A stretch of DNA of 64,000 nucleotides from Rosettibacter firmus (GCF_036860695.1 NZ_JAYKGJ010000003.1:186001-250000), one strand, 5' to 3'. Shown: positions 37,631 through 47,061, counted from the first letter of the stretch. Program-made: numbers and translations. The notes: generated by a model not told the origin, from the letters alone.

Positions 37631-38447
37631 CTTGAGTATTATCAGTAATAAAAATTTTGGATAGAAGTTTATTATTATTTTTTCTAAATGGTCTGAATAC
37701 ATATAAAAATTGCATAAAGTAATTTTTGGGAAAGAAAGTTTTTAAACCATACTCATTAGCTTTTTCTTGTGGAAGATAAGCTGTATTAAAAAGCCAATCC
37801 CATATAGCTAATTTTGTTGCAAAATTTCGATTACGACCTTTACCTGTTGTGTGATGCCATCTATGCATTTCAGGACCGTTAATGATATACTTAAGTTTTC
37901 CTGTTTTAAAACTGATATTTGAATGAATATACATTCCCCAGACAGCACTAATTACACCTTTATAAGCTATAACTTCTGGTGGAGAACCAAGAAGTACAAT
38001 CGGGAGAAATTCTACAGTTTGATTAATTAATATTTCAAAAGCATGTGAACGTGAACCTGCAAGCCAATCAACTTTTTTTGATGAATGATGTGCTTCGTGC
38101 AGACGCCATAAATATTTATTACTATGCTGCCAGCGATGCATCCAGTAAATATATAAATCATGAGTAATCAAGAAGAAAATTAGTTGTAACCAGATAGGTA
38201 CATTCTCAAATAATTTTAATCGCGATAATCCAGTTAAGTAATCAAATGAATTAATAATGTAAGTAAAAATGAAAATTCCAAGAATATAACTTTGAGCAAT
38301 TGTATATAAAACGAAGTCATCAAAAAAACCTTCTCGAAATAATTTTTGCCCTCTGTTATAAGAAAAAATTCTTTCTAATATTAGAAATAATAATGCGGAA
38401 AAAGTAATTATCAGGTATGATATCAATTCATAACTTTCGAGATGCAT
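37620..38447 (-). CDS. Sterol desaturase / fatty acid hydroxylase family membrane protein
   Basis: A 275-residue polytopic membrane protein with the di-iron histidine boxes of the family: HDLYIYWMHRWQH (HxxxxH-type, about residues 96-108), LHEAHHSS (about 117-124) and MHRWHHTT (about 195-202), with a further His in SHAFE. Such enzymes hydroxylate or desaturate lipid chains using O2; the substrate is not predictable, and use of O2 implies at least some oxygen exposure. It lies 62 bp after the GH97 gene on the same strand. Confidence 0.9.
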   Translation of the reverse strand: MHLESYELISYLIITFSALLFLILERIFSYNRGQKLFREGFFDDFVLYTIAQSYILGIFIFTYIINSFDYLTGLSRLKLFENVPIWLQLIFFLITHDLYIYWMHRWQHSNKYLWRLHEAHHSSKKVDWLAGSRSHAFEILINQTVEFLPIVLLGSPPEVIAYKGVISAVWGMYIHSNISFKTGKLKYIINGPEMHRWHHTTGKGRNRNFATKLAIWDWLFNTAYLPQEKANEYGLKTFFPKNYFMQFLYVFRPFRKNNNKLLSKIFITDNTQVIN

Positions 38448-38509
38448 ATGTCAATATACGTTTTCACATTAAAACAAACCCTCAATAAAATAAGTTTAAT
38501 TCACACTTA

Positions 38510-40462
38510 TTATTCCAGAACTGCTACCCATCCTCCACCTGGTGACATGTGAATTTCTAATTTATCGTTTTTTGTAATTGTCTTTTTTATCATTTTAAAA
38601 TCATTCGCATTTCGATCTGCATTTATGCCATCCTGATAAATTGTAGCTTTATATTCACGTCCATCATCGAGAAATGAAAAATCAATATTTAAATTTCTTG
38701 GTTGCCAGTTTGTCATTGCACCAACATACCATTTATCACCACTTTTTCTTGCAAGTAAAACATATTTAGAAATTTTTGCATCGAGCACTTTAGTATAATC
38801 CCATACAACAGGCACTTTAGAAAGAAATTCCATACATTCTGGTTCTTTCAAGTAATTTGTTGGAGAATCTGCAAGCATTTGTAATGGGCTTTCATAAACA
38901 ACATACATAGCAAGTTGACGACAGCGAGTACCCTGACTCATTGGTTCTGTAAATATAATTCTAAAATTTTCTTTAGTAGCATTTCTCATAGCTCCCGGTG
39001 TAAAATCCATAGGACCAGCAAGCATTCTTATAAATGGAATTGTTAATGTATGTTCAGGTGTAACATTTTCACTCCATTTATTATGTTCTGCACCAAGCAC
39101 ACCTTCACTTGTAATTACATTAGGATAAGTTCTATATAAACCGGTCGGTTTATAAGCTCCATGAAAATCAACAAGGAATTTTCTTTTAGCAGCTTCTCGT
39201 GCTACTTTATAATAGAAATTAACCATTTTAGCATCATCTCTTTGCATAAAATCCACTTTAATTCCTTTGATACCCCATTTTTCAAATTGATTCATTGCTT
39301 CTTCGAATTGATCATCTAAGGTTTTCCAGATTGCCCAGAGAATTATTCCCACATTTTTCTGCTTACCATAATTTACAATTTCTTCAACATCAATCTCAGG
39401 ATTAACTTCCAACAAATTTCCTAATTTGTACCAGCCTTCATCGAGAATTACATATTCAATCCCATATTTAGAAGCAAAGTCAATATAGTACTTATATGTT
39501 TGTGTATTAATGCCCGCACGAAAATCTACACCATAAATATTATTTGCATTCCACCAATCCCATGCAACTTTACCAGGTTTAACCCACGAAAAATCAAGAT
39601 TTTCATCGTGTGGTTTTGCAAGTTTATAGATAATTGTACTTTCGATCAATTGAGCATCGTTTTCTGTAACAACAAAAACACGCCATGGGAAATTGCGATT
39701 ACCAATTGTTTTAACCAAATAATCGGTTCGTTCGACCACATAAATATCTCTATCATTTTTTGCTTCTTCTTTTGAAGGATAATTGGGAAAAAGTCCAGCA
39801 AGTTTGAATTTCGATTCATTATTCCCCTGCAAATACATACCAGGATAATCTTCAAGATCTGCTTCTGTAATTGCACATTTAATATTATTATCAATTTCAA
39901 TCAGTGCTGGTAAAGAACAAAATCTATTTGATGTTATTTCACTTACATTTATATATTTATACAATCTTTCGGAATGCGACATAAAACTTTCTTCTTCAGG
40001 GAAATAAATTTTATAATCATCTGGAAAGTTTGCTTCAAATTGTTCTGAGTAGACTGTAATACTATCTTTGAATTTTGTTACAAATCTATAAGCTACACCA
40101 TCATTATAAACTCTGAAAATGATTGAATAATTATTTTTGAAGTCAAGAGTAAGTTCGTTGTAATTATCAATTATAGTATCAAATTTTTGTTTTACAACAG
40201 GTTTAATAATTTGATTAATTGTTCTTTTTTTAGAATTAATTAAAATTGGCTTTTGACCAAGAATTAAATTATCAGATAATTTCATTGAGATTTGAGAAGG
40301 GGATATAATTTGAAGAGTATCTTTGAAAATTGAATAAGTAATATTACTTGAAATAGTGATATTAGCTTTTAATTTTTTATCTGGTGAATAAATTGTAAAA
40401 TCTTTCCCATGAATTTGAGAAAGAAGAATTAAAGCAAACAAAAGAAAAATTAATTTTTTCAT
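38510..40462 (-). CDS. Glycoside hydrolase family 97 (alpha-glucosidase/galactosidase type)
   Basis: A 650-residue secreted enzyme. The signal peptide ends near IHGK (residue 20). The N-terminal beta-super-sandwich (about 21-270) is followed by a TIM barrel with WDWWNANNIYGVDF, YVILDEGWY, IKGIKVDFMQRDD, FHGAYKPTG and TSEGVLGAE (about 290-470), and a C-terminal beta domain. GH97 contains both inverting glucosidases and retaining galactosidases; I cannot settle the subtype by eye. The start overlaps the stop of the NeuB-like gene by 4 bp, so it is translationally coupled to the sugar-acid cluster rather than to a Sus-type starch locus. Confidence 0.93.
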   Translation of the reverse strand: MKKLIFLLFALILLSQIHGKDFTIYSPDKKLKANITISSNITYSIFKDTLQIISPSQISMKLSDNLILGQKPILINSKKRTINQIIKPVVKQKFDTIIDNYNELTLDFKNNYSIIFRVYNDGVAYRFVTKFKDSITVYSEQFEANFPDDYKIYFPEEESFMSHSERLYKYINVSEITSNRFCSLPALIEIDNNIKCAITEADLEDYPGMYLQGNNESKFKLAGLFPNYPSKEEAKNDRDIYVVERTDYLVKTIGNRNFPWRVFVVTENDAQLIESTIIYKLAKPHDENLDFSWVKPGKVAWDWWNANNIYGVDFRAGINTQTYKYYIDFASKYGIEYVILDEGWYKLGNLLEVNPEIDVEEIVNYGKQKNVGIILWAIWKTLDDQFEEAMNQFEKWGIKGIKVDFMQRDDAKMVNFYYKVAREAAKRKFLVDFHGAYKPTGLYRTYPNVITSEGVLGAEHNKWSENVTPEHTLTIPFIRMLAGPMDFTPGAMRNATKENFRIIFTEPMSQGTRCRQLAMYVVYESPLQMLADSPTNYLKEPECMEFLSKVPVVWDYTKVLDAKISKYVLLARKSGDKWYVGAMTNWQPRNLNIDFSFLDDGREYKATIYQDGINADRNANDFKMIKKTITKNDKLEIHMSPGGGWVAVLE

Positions 40463-41367
40463 TTTATCTCCGTTGAATAAATAATCTCGTTATAAAATCT
40501 TCTCAATTTTTTCATGTTGCTTAATTCACTATCATAAACTTTTTTAATTCCATCGCCAAGAGCTTTTTCAATATCTCTAATATCTTTAACTAATCGAAAC
40601 ATGCCGCCAATTTCAACTGAAGCTGCCTGGTCAGTTCCCCACATTGCTCTATCGAGCGTAATATGTCTTTCTACAAATGTAGCTCCCAGTGCTACAGCAG
40701 CAAGTGTTGGTGCTAATCCAGTTTCATGACCAGAATAACCAATCGGTACTCCAGGAAATTTCTTTTTATAAGTTTGTATTACTCTCAAATTTAATTCTTC
40801 AAGACGACATGGATAGGTTGAAGTACTCTGTGCTATCAATAAATTATTTCTTCCAAGTAATTCTACTGCTCTTTCTATTTCATCGAGTGTTGACATACCA
40901 GTAGAAAGCATAATGGGTCTTTTCGTTGATTTAATTTTTCTTAACAATTTTTCATCTGTTAAAGAAGCTGATGCAACTTTATACATAATGGGATCAAATT
41001 CTTCCAGAAAATCTACTGCTTCTTCGTCCCATGCAGAAGCAAACCAATCAATTCCTTTTTGTTTGCAATATTCATCAATTTCTTTATACTCATTGTAACC
41101 AAATTCTATTTTACGTCGATACTCGATATAAGAAATTCTACCCCATGGTGTATCTCTTTCGATATCCCATTGATCTTTTGGTACACACAGCTCTGGTGTT
41201 CTTTTCTGAAATTTGACTGCATTGCAACCTGCAAAAATTGCTCCATCAATTAATTTTTTTGCAAGTTCTATTGAGCCATTGTGATTAATACCAATTTCTG
41301 CAATAATATACACTGGCTCGCCTTCGCCAATGTAGTGTTTTCCAACTTTAATTTTATTTGTGTTCAT
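40459..41367 (-). CDS. NeuB/SpsE-type sugar-acid synthase lacking SAF domain
   Basis: A 302-residue TIM-barrel enzyme of the N-acetylneuraminate synthase family, which condenses phosphoenolpyruvate with an aldose to a 2-keto-3-deoxy sugar acid. Motifs: IAEIGINHNGS near residue 20, GCNAVKFQKR near 48, MYKVASASL near 130, STGMSTLDEI near 150, GYSGHETGLAPTLAAVALGA near 218-236, and VERHITLDR. Typical members are about 340-350 residues with a C-terminal antifreeze-like SAF domain; here the chain stops after the barrel. It overlaps the KdsC-like gene upstream and the GH97 gene downstream by 4 bp each. Confidence 0.93.
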   Translation of the reverse strand: MNTNKIKVGKHYIGEGEPVYIIAEIGINHNGSIELAKKLIDGAIFAGCNAVKFQKRTPELCVPKDQWDIERDTPWGRISYIEYRRKIEFGYNEYKEIDEYCKQKGIDWFASAWDEEAVDFLEEFDPIMYKVASASLTDEKLLRKIKSTKRPIMLSTGMSTLDEIERAVELLGRNNLLIAQSTSTYPCRLEELNLRVIQTYKKKFPGVPIGYSGHETGLAPTLAAVALGATFVERHITLDRAMWGTDQAASVEIGGMFRLVKDIRDIEKALGDGIKKVYDSELSNMKKLRRFYNEIIYSTEIK

Positions 41368-41894
41368 ATTTTTCTCTTATTTAGTTTTGATTCAATTATA
41401 AATTCTGCAAAATCGCGAAATGCACCATATCCACCATTATTTTTAGTTATAATATGAGCAATTCGTTTTGCAAATTCAGTTGCATCGTTTGGACATGCAC
41501 ACAATCCAACTCGTTTCATAATTTCAATATCATTTGTATCATCACCGATGTATGCAACTTCATCAATAGATAAATTTTTTCTATTCAGAATTTCATCAAG
41601 TATAACTTCTTTATCAATTATGCCAAGATGCAACTCGTTGATTTTTAATTTTCTTGCACGACTTTTTATTATATCAGTATCTTCTCGTGTAATAATACCA
41701 GTTTCTACATTTACAAGTTTTCTTAATCTTTCCACTCCCATTCCATCTCGTATAGAAAATCTTTTCATCTCTTCACCTTTTGCAGAATAATAAACTCCAG
41801 TATCGGTAAGAACACCATCAACATCAGTCAAAAGCAATTTGATTTTAGATGCTTTTTTAATCAATTCTTTTTTTGAATATTTTTTTTTAGCCAT
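41364..41894 (-). CDS. KdsC-type HAD phosphatase
   Basis: A 176-residue HAD-superfamily phosphatase. LLLTDVDGVLTDTGVYYS near residue 19-35 carries the two catalytic Asp, ITRED follows (motif II Thr), and YIGDDTNDIEIMKRVG gives motif IV. The C-terminal GGYGAFRDFAEFI matches KdsC and the phosphatase half of CMP-sugar synthetases. It likely removes the phosphate from the 9- or 8-phosphate sugar acid made by the NeuB-like enzyme, whose gene overlaps it by 4 bp, rather than serving Kdo synthesis. Confidence 0.9.
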   Translation of the reverse strand: MAKKKYSKKELIKKASKIKLLLTDVDGVLTDTGVYYSAKGEEMKRFSIRDGMGVERLRKLVNVETGIITREDTDIIKSRARKLKINELHLGIIDKEVILDEILNRKNLSIDEVAYIGDDTNDIEIMKRVGLCACPNDATEFAKRIAHIITKNNGGYGAFRDFAEFIIESKLNKRKI

Positions 41895-41922
41895 TATTAA
41901 TCCAGAAATTTGTTAATAAATT

Positions 41923-42726
41923 TCACCAAGCTGTCCAGCCCCCATCAACAATAAGATTTGCACCTGTCATATAAGCAGAAGCATCACTGGCAAGAAAAAT
42001 CAATGCACCTTTGTAGTCAGTTGGTTTTGCCATCCTTTTGAGCATAGTTCTTTTTGAATATTGCTCTATAAAAAATTCATCCTGAAAATTTTCAACACCA
42101 CCTGGAGTTAATGTATTAACTCTTACTCCACTGTTTCCCCAATATGCAGCTAAATATTTTGTAAACATTATTATTGCTCCTTTAGTAGCTGAATAAGCAG
42201 GGGGCTTATAAAAAATTTGTTTTCCATCTTTGTCTTGATATAATGATTGATCTGGTGCTACAATTCCATATGTTGATGCAATATTAATTATACTTCCAGA
42301 TTTTTGTTTTGCCATTACAGAGCCAATAATTTGCGAACAAAGAAAGACTCCAGTTAAATTAACATCAACAGATTTTTGCCATAGTTCGAGCGGATAATTT
42401 TCAAATTTGGATTGTTCCAAAGCAGCTTTAGGATTTTCAAACATATCATTAATAGCAGCATTATTAACAAGAACATCAATACGACCAAATTTTTCAATAA
42501 CCTTATCGCGTAAATTTTTTATTGATTCTGGATTAGTTACATCTGCATAAATTCCCATTGATTCGGTTGGAAGTGATTTTGCAAATTCTTTACATTCTTC
42601 TTCGTTTAGATCTACAACAATTACATTTGCACCAGCTTCGCTTAATGCTTTACAATGTTCTTTTCCAAGTAAACCAATAGCACCTGTAACTATAGCAACT
42701 TTATTTTTCAGAGAAAATATTTCCAT
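41923..42726 (-). CDS. SDR-family NAD(P)-dependent oxidoreductase
   Basis: A 267-residue classical short-chain dehydrogenase/reductase: the TGAIGLLG dinucleotide motif at residues 15-22, NNAA near 93, IINIAST with the catalytic Ser near 150, and YSATKGA with Tyr and Lys near 178-182. A roughly 12-residue insertion (YQDKDGKQIFYK) before the Tyr is typical of PtmA-like enzymes in surface-sugar loci. It probably oxidises or reduces a sugar hydroxyl ahead of amination. It lies 11 bp from the aminotransferase gene. Confidence 0.92.
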   Translation of the reverse strand: MEIFSLKNKVAIVTGAIGLLGKEHCKALSEAGANVIVVDLNEEECKEFAKSLPTESMGIYADVTNPESIKNLRDKVIEKFGRIDVLVNNAAINDMFENPKAALEQSKFENYPLELWQKSVDVNLTGVFLCSQIIGSVMAKQKSGSIINIASTYGIVAPDQSLYQDKDGKQIFYKPPAYSATKGAIIMFTKYLAAYWGNSGVRVNTLTPGGVENFQDEFFIEQYSKRTMLKRMAKPTDYKGALIFLASDASAYMTGANLIVDGGWTAW

Positions 42727-42737
42727 AAATTCCGAAA

Positions 42738-44069
42738 TTATTTTTTAGGTTTTATATTAAAGTTATCAACTTTTCTGAATACAGGTTGAACAGGTTCTCC
42801 CTTTAAAGTCTCTCTTAAATTATTTTTTTCTACTGCCTTTTTAAGAATTGACATTGATTCTTCCAGAGCTGCAAGTGTATAATCAATATCTTCATCAGTA
42901 TGAGAAAAAGAGATATTATGAAATCCCTGCCATAAAACACCACGTTTAATCATTTCCTGTTGCATTAGAGATTTTTGTAAAAGTGGGTCACCAGCTTTTT
43001 CATCAAATGTAGCCATTGAACGCCAGTTGTAACCAATTGCTTTTGTAAAATTTATTCCAAGTTTACTTGCAATTTCATTATATCCATCTTTTAATTTTTT
43101 TCCAACTTTATTTAAATATTCAGGAACATTTTTTTCTTTAAGTTCTTCAATAGTTGCTTTAGCTGCTGCGAGAGAAAGAGCTTCGCCACCAAAAGTTGTA
43201 TAAAAGAATACATCATCGTCTAACAGTTCCATAATCTCTTTTCGACCAGTAAGAATTGCGATTGGCATTCCATTAGCAACTGCTTTTGAATAAGTTGCCA
43301 GGTCAGGAGTTATTCCAAAGAATTCCTGAGCACCACCTAATGCCATTCTAAAACCAGTCCACATTTCATCAAAAATCAAAACAATACCATTTTCTTTACA
43401 AAGGTCTGCAAGTTTATGCAAAAAGTTATCTTTAGGTTCATGAAACACTACTGGTTCAAGAATTACAGCTGCAGTATCATCATCAATAGAATTTTTTACA
43501 GAATCAATGTCATTATAATTAAATGTGTAAGTTAAAGATTGGACTTCTTTTGGTATCCCATTATTTCTTGCTGTAACAGAAATATACCAATCGTGCCATC
43601 CATGATATCCACAACATAATATTTTGTTTTTACCAGTAAAAGCTCTTGCAAGACGAATTGCTGCACTTGTAACATCAGCACCAGTTTTACTGTATCGCAC
43701 AGATTCAGCATTTGGAATAATTGAATGAATCATTTCGGCAACTTCAACTTCGAGAGGGTGCATCATCGAAAAAGTAATTCCATCTTCAAGTTGTTTTTTT
43801 ATTGCTTCGTCTACACGTGGATAAGCATAACCAAGAGAGAGTGGACCAACAGCCATCATAAAATCGATATATTCATTTCCATCAACATCCCACACATGAG
43901 AACCTTTTCCTTTAACTAAATATTTTGGAGCAACTCCATTAATCCATTGAGTTGGACCTTTAGCAAGAGTTTGAGTAACAGAAGGAATTAATTTTAGTGC
44001 ACGGTTATAATATTCATTTGATTTTGTAATTTCAGGATAATCATTAGATAAACTTATTTTGTTTGCCAT
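42738..44069 (-). CDS. Class III aminotransferase, glutamate-1-semialdehyde mutase-like
   Basis: A 443-residue PLP enzyme of the GSA-aminomutase group: GVAPKYLVKGKGSHVWDVDGNEYIDF near residues 45-70, SVRYSKTGADVTSAAIRLARA near 120-140, IFDEMWTGFR near 230 and the PLP lysine in TYSKAVANGMP near 263. It is unlikely to be hemL, because it is embedded among sugar-activation genes and no tetrapyrrole gene is present. I infer amination of a sugar aldehyde or ketone made by the neighbouring SDR. It lies 11 bp from genes on both sides, so the operon is tight. Confidence 0.9.
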   Translation of the reverse strand: MANKISLSNDYPEITKSNEYYNRALKLIPSVTQTLAKGPTQWINGVAPKYLVKGKGSHVWDVDGNEYIDFMMAVGPLSLGYAYPRVDEAIKKQLEDGITFSMMHPLEVEVAEMIHSIIPNAESVRYSKTGADVTSAAIRLARAFTGKNKILCCGYHGWHDWYISVTARNNGIPKEVQSLTYTFNYNDIDSVKNSIDDDTAAVILEPVVFHEPKDNFLHKLADLCKENGIVLIFDEMWTGFRMALGGAQEFFGITPDLATYSKAVANGMPIAILTGRKEIMELLDDDVFFYTTFGGEALSLAAAKATIEELKEKNVPEYLNKVGKKLKDGYNEIASKLGINFTKAIGYNWRSMATFDEKAGDPLLQKSLMQQEMIKRGVLWQGFHNISFSHTDEDIDYTLAALEESMSILKKAVEKNNLRETLKGEPVQPVFRKVDNFNIKPKK

Positions 44070-44080
44070 GACGTTCTATT

Positions 44081-44902
44081 TCAATTGTTATTGAATTCTA
44101 ATTTCCCTTTTATTTTATTTTTATAATCATCTATATTTTTTAATTCATCAAGATGATTTTCATACCAGTATTTTCCAATATACTTTTTATTTATTTCATA
44201 AATTTCTGGTTTTTGCTTCAACAAGTTGATAATATCATAAAGACCAAAAGGATAATCCTGTTCATATAATTCTTCATAAACTCTTTTTATAAATTGATAA
44301 TCTTCATCAAAATCAATTGTCCAGCGATGTGTTGTTGAATAGTCAAAACCTGTTTCCCAGACAACATTTCCAATTCTAAATTTATCTGGATTCTCCCAGA
44401 TGTATGGGGTTGTATGTTCACGTTCAAAATCTTTTTGTGCTTCTTTCCATGCACATTCAAGAGCTTTGAAAGAAATTACTTCAACATCATTACCATCTGG
44501 ATAAGTAGCAGGATGCAAATTACTCACGTAATCATACTTATCGGAATTAGCAATATAATATTTAATTACATCATCAATTACATGTGGGTCAATCAGTGGG
44601 CAATCAGAAGGAATTTTAACAACTGCATCTGCATTATAAAATTTTCCAACCTGATAATGTCTGTCCAATAAATCTGTCAAATGGCCTCTAAAGCAATTTA
44701 AATTATTTTCAAGACAGAGATTTTCAATTTTATCGTCTTCTGGATTAGTTGAAGTTGCTATAACAAGTTCACCAATAAATTTTGCTCTTTTGACTCTTTC
44801 GACCATTCTGATCAATAGTGGCTTTCCAAGAATTGGAAGCATTACCTTTCCAGGTAATCGTGTTGAAGACATCCTTGCTTGAATTACAGTTACTATTTTC
44901 AT
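44081..44902 (-). CDS. Cytidylyltransferase, SpsF/NeuA-like
   Basis: A 273-residue nucleotidyltransferase: IQARMSSTRLPGKVMLPILG at residues 7-26 (CTP-binding loop), IPSDCPLIDPHVIDD near 98 and a DFEREHTTPY segment near 160. SpsF-type enzymes activate acidic sugars as CMP derivatives. The chain has only this domain and lacks the GNAT or reductase fusions often joined to SpsF. It is expected to activate the product of the NeuB-like synthase and KdsC-like phosphatase. Confidence 0.9.
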   Translation of the reverse strand: MKIVTVIQARMSSTRLPGKVMLPILGKPLLIRMVERVKRAKFIGELVIATSTNPEDDKIENLCLENNLNCFRGHLTDLLDRHYQVGKFYNADAVVKIPSDCPLIDPHVIDDVIKYYIANSDKYDYVSNLHPATYPDGNDVEVISFKALECAWKEAQKDFEREHTTPYIWENPDKFRIGNVVWETGFDYSTTHRWTIDFDEDYQFIKRVYEELYEQDYPFGLYDIINLLKQKPEIYEINKKYIGKYWYENHLDELKNIDDYKNKIKGKLEFNNN

Positions 44903-44964
44903 TTTTTATATTAATTTTTTTGATGTCTTCATTATTAAATATGAACTCATGATGTTTACTTTAA

Positions 44965-45972
44965 TTATATCGCTTTCAGTTCATATTGTTCATGAATTTC
45001 TTCCAGAGAATAATTTGAAGATTCAAGAAGATGAATACCTATTCTTGCAATTCTCTCTGCAGAAGTTCCATTATTCTGAATCGGCATCAATTGTTTTAAA
45101 ACGTTAATATCAAATGATGAATAAACTTCTTTCCCGAGTGCAAGTCCAATATAAACTACCGATGAATATTTAGTAATTAGTACATCACAATTAGCAATCA
45201 TGTGATTCGTATTCCCATTTTGAAATACAATTGCACCTGGAGCATATTTATTTATTTCTCGAATTGCCCTATCGTATTTTTCATTTGGATGAAGCTTAAA
45301 AATTAATTGACGACCATTTGCAATTCTAACACATTCTTTAATAAACTTTTTTCGATTTTCATATTTAAATGTCTCTCGCATATCCGATGTAGCCACTAAA
45401 ACAAAATTTTTATATGGAAAATCATTATTTAAATATTGTTTGGCATTATCAAAATTCGGAATTCCAGTAACAATTATTTTTTCTGGTTTTGCCCCTTTTT
45501 TTATGAATAATCTTTTATAACCTTCTGAAGCTACACAAAAAATATCATACATATTCGACATTCCCATTGCAGCTGTGCTTGCAGCCCAACGTGGAAAATT
45601 GAAATATTTAACAAGATAAAACAAAAAGTTTTCTGGGTCTGTCATTCCTTCCTGAACAAGAATTACTTTTTTGTTTCGAATATTTTTTGGCATAATTAAA
45701 TCAGCACAGGTATAAACCAGATCATAATTATTACTTAATCCTTTGTAATCTACTTTCAATTCATTTTTTCTTAGATATTCTTCGGTCTGTTTTTTGAAAT
45801 TCCCACCAAGAATTGTAAAATCAAGAATTCCATTTTTTGCAAGCCAGTCCAAAAATCCATCTGCATAGTATGGAGTGAAATAACAATCATAATCTTTGAA
45901 ATGCAACGAAATTTTATGCATCATTGTTGTTTGATTGAGAGAACCACAGATAAATAAAACTTTCTTTTTCAT
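44965..45972 (-). CDS. GT-B-fold glycosyl/polyol-phosphate transferase-like protein
   Basis: A 335-residue soluble protein. Its two Rossmann-like halves resemble UDP-GlcNAc 2-epimerase and CDP-glycerol glycerophosphotransferase folds: KVLFICGSLNQTTMMHKI at the N terminus, KIIVTGIPNFDNA near 170, LIFKLHPNEKYDRAI near 225 and ANCDVLITKYSSVVYIGLALGKEVYS near 260-285, the last being a typical nucleotide-binding loop in that fold. It is the first gene of the cluster and could transfer the CMP-activated sugar acid to a carrier; epimerase activity is an alternative. Confidence 0.7.
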   Translation of the reverse strand: MKKKVLFICGSLNQTTMMHKISLHFKDYDCYFTPYYADGFLDWLAKNGILDFTILGGNFKKQTEEYLRKNELKVDYKGLSNNYDLVYTCADLIMPKNIRNKKVILVQEGMTDPENFLFYLVKYFNFPRWAASTAAMGMSNMYDIFCVASEGYKRLFIKKGAKPEKIIVTGIPNFDNAKQYLNNDFPYKNFVLVATSDMRETFKYENRKKFIKECVRIANGRQLIFKLHPNEKYDRAIREINKYAPGAIVFQNGNTNHMIANCDVLITKYSSVVYIGLALGKEVYSSFDINVLKQLMPIQNNGTSAERIARIGIHLLESSNYSLEEIHEQYELKAI

Positions 45973-46134
45973 AATAACTCGTTTTTAGAATACAATTTTA
46001 TGAAAAAAAATATTTTTTTGATGTTATGCTATTATTACCTTTTAATTAACAAATTGTTAAGTAAAATATAATCCTTAATAATTATTTAATATACAGTTTA
46101 AATTCTCTTAACATTCAACTTGTAAATTGCATAT

Positions 46135-47061
46135 ATGGAAAAAATAAAAATAGCCCACATTTCGGATTTACATATTTGTCTAAAGCACAAAAAGCACAAT
46201 ATTAAGCGTGTTCGCAAGCTTATTAGATTAGCTCTTAAAGAAAATGTTGACCATTTAATCATCACTGGTGACATATCAGATAATTCTAATGAAAATGACT
46301 ACCTAATACTAAAAAAGATTCTTGAAACAAACAACCTTCTTAAGAGTGAAAAAACATCCATTATAATTGGTAACCACGATATATTTGGTGGTGTTCAAAC
46401 AGTAAGTGATATCACAAATTTTCCGTCTAAATGTTCAAATACAAATTATAATGAAAAGTTATTAGTATTTATTTCTCACTTTAAAGAACTATTTGATAAA
46501 ACTATTACAATTTCAAAAAATGTATTCCCATATGCAAAAATATTTGGGAATATTGCATTGATAGGAATTAATTCTATTGATAAATATTCTAAAATAAAAA
46601 ATCCTTTCGCTTCAAATGGAAAAGTAAACAAAGAGCAAAGAAAAGAATTAAAAAAATTATTGAACTTACCACACTTAAAAGAAAAACTGAAAATAGTATT
46701 GATTCATCATCACTTTTATAAAAATAATATTAATGCATCAAGTTCATTCAATGCTTTCTGGAATAAAATTGAAAACTATACCATGAAATTAAGGGGCAAG
46801 AAAAAATTGATAAAATTATTTAAGAAAAATAATATTAAATTAGTATTGCATGGACACAGTCACGAATTAAAAGAATATTATCGCAAAGGGATAAGATTCA
46901 TTAATGCTGGTGGCTCAATTGAAAGTGATTATTATTCACAGCCTGGTTTATATATAATAGAAATACAAAATGATATTATAAATACCAGCTTAAAGTTCTT
47001 ACAATCCGAAGAAATAATCTCAGAAAACAAAAAAGAAGAGCTTGAATCCATAATCGTTTAA
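46135..47061 (+). CDS. Calcineurin-like metallophosphoesterase
   Basis: A 308-residue cytosolic protein with the five metallophosphoesterase blocks: HISDLHI (residues 8-14), ITGDISDN (about 43-50), IGNHDIFGG (about 80), LIHHHFY (about 190) and HGHSHE (about 240). It belongs broadly to the CpdA/Icc-like group; cyclic nucleotide or other phosphoester substrates are possible. It is divergent from the sugar-acid cluster across 162 bp and 186 bp before the rnf operon. Confidence 0.92.
   Translation: MEKIKIAHISDLHICLKHKKHNIKRVRKLIRLALKENVDHLIITGDISDNSNENDYLILKKILETNNLLKSEKTSIIIGNHDIFGGVQTVSDITNFPSKCSNTNYNEKLLVFISHFKELFDKTITISKNVFPYAKIFGNIALIGINSIDKYSKIKNPFASNGKVNKEQRKELKKLLNLPHLKEKLKIVLIHHHFYKNNINASSSFNAFWNKIENYTMKLRGKKKLIKLFKKNNIKLVLHGHSHELKEYYRKGIRFINAGGSIESDYYSQPGLYIIEIQNDIINTSLKFLQSEEIISENKKEELESIIV

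Noticed and set aside
41364-41894. Housekeeping kdsC assignment
   Set aside because: Gene overlaps a NeuB-like synthase and no kdsA, kdsB or kdsD lies nearby, so a cluster-specific phosphatase is more likely.
42738-44069. hemL (glutamate-1-semialdehyde 2,1-aminomutase) assignment
   Set aside because: Sequence resembles the family, but the operon context is sugar activation and no tetrapyrrole gene is nearby, so the haem role is not supported.
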